Source: Acidobacteriota bacterium (GTDB taxonomy: Bacteria; Acidobacteriota; Terriglobia; Bryobacterales; Bryobacteraceae). From it: DNA of 63,032 nt. Positions 62,986-63,032 of this stretch are shown here, piece by piece; the stretch's first letter is position 1, and each line of letters begins with the position of its first letter. The notes beneath the pieces were generated by a model. The model was given only the letters and a program-made list of their open reading frames with translations, was not told where the DNA came from and made no database searches. Both the position numbers and the translations under genes were made by a program. The DNA lies in the NCBI GenBank assembly GCA_023436715.1, contig JAEZIJ010000010.1, forward strand, positions 1 to 63,032. Reading direction: 5' to 3'.

Positions 62986-63032
62986 CTACGGGAGCGGGGG
63001 CGGGGGGGCCCCGCCCCCCCCGCGCCCCGCCC
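62986..63032. other. Low-complexity G/C contig end
   Basis: The last 47 bases are runs of G and C. This is probably a sequencing or assembly artefact at a contig end and not real sequence. Confidence 0.7.

Noticed and set aside
1..63032. tRNA, rRNA or riboswitch genes
   Set aside because: No cloverleaf, rRNA-like segment or recognised riboswitch consensus was found by eye; a covariance-model scan would be needed to exclude small RNAs.

Overview
The window is GC-rich DNA that looks like an acidobacterial chromosome of the Solibacter/Bryobacter type. This is inferred from gene content: very large TonB-dependent receptors with an N-terminal carboxypeptidase-like domain, several VCBS/FG-GAP and ASPIC/UnbV proteins paired with TPR proteins, many Tat-exported Gfo/Idh/MocA and DUF1080 proteins, an ISKra4 remnant, and dispersed palindromes of the CACGGCTGAAGCCGTG type. 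No rRNA, tRNA or CRISPR array was seen. The last ~45 bases are G/C homopolymer runs that look like a low-quality contig end.

Layout. 1-127: right end of an IS630-type element. 0.66-4.6 kb: two secreted proteins of unknown role and the 3' stump of a TonB-dependent receptor. 4.66-10.6 kb: a mirror-image arrangement, ASPIC/UnbV(+) TPR(-) | nested palindrome | TPR(+) ASPIC/UnbV(-). 10.6-12.5 kb: a GH9 protein that stops before the expected C-terminal catalytic region. 12.7-21.6 kb: the most interesting block. It holds a two-gene 2-hydroxyacyl-CoA-dehydratase/activase-like pair (resembling the PlsA/PlsR or glycerol-ester-reductase type), a small radical SAM enzyme, and a divergently transcribed 686-aa radical SAM protein built like tetraether synthase (Tes) and bacterial membrane-spanning-lipid synthase. 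Together they suggest a locus for ether-linked, membrane-spanning lipids (iso-diabolic acid/brGDGT type).

21.7-33.6 kb: a minus-strand glycan-uptake-like operon (two tandem TonB receptors, a divergent GH38-like protein, a TPR protein, a UxuA-like protein). A decayed ISKra4 copy sits just upstream of its first gene. 34.8-35.0 kb: a 155-bp MITE whose ends match the IS630 end at the left edge. 35.2-41.0 kb: a conserved hypothetical, a CrtI/PYROXD2-like oxidoreductase flanked by a 254-bp duplication of the glgB 3' region, glgB itself, an adenosine-deaminase-family gene and tandem repeats. 41.2-52.6 kb: an exported RraA-like protein, two large multi-PAS sensor kinases, an ArsR regulator, a three-gene minus-strand set for oxidised (3-keto) sugars, and a membrane-anchored unknown. 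52.7-53.3 kb: composite repeats. 53.3-58.3 kb: a four-gene overlapping operon of one MacB-type permease and three HlyD-type adaptors with no ATPase gene. 58.4-63.0 kb: a GH5 protein lacking a signal peptide, an exported MBL-fold hydrolase, a Gfo/Idh/MocA oxidoreductase and a HEAT-repeat protein.

The overall picture is a soil heterotroph specialised in polysaccharide and sugar-derivative breakdown, with extensive exported machinery. It carries a cluster of probably oxygen-sensitive Fe-S enzymes best explained by specialised membrane-lipid synthesis.
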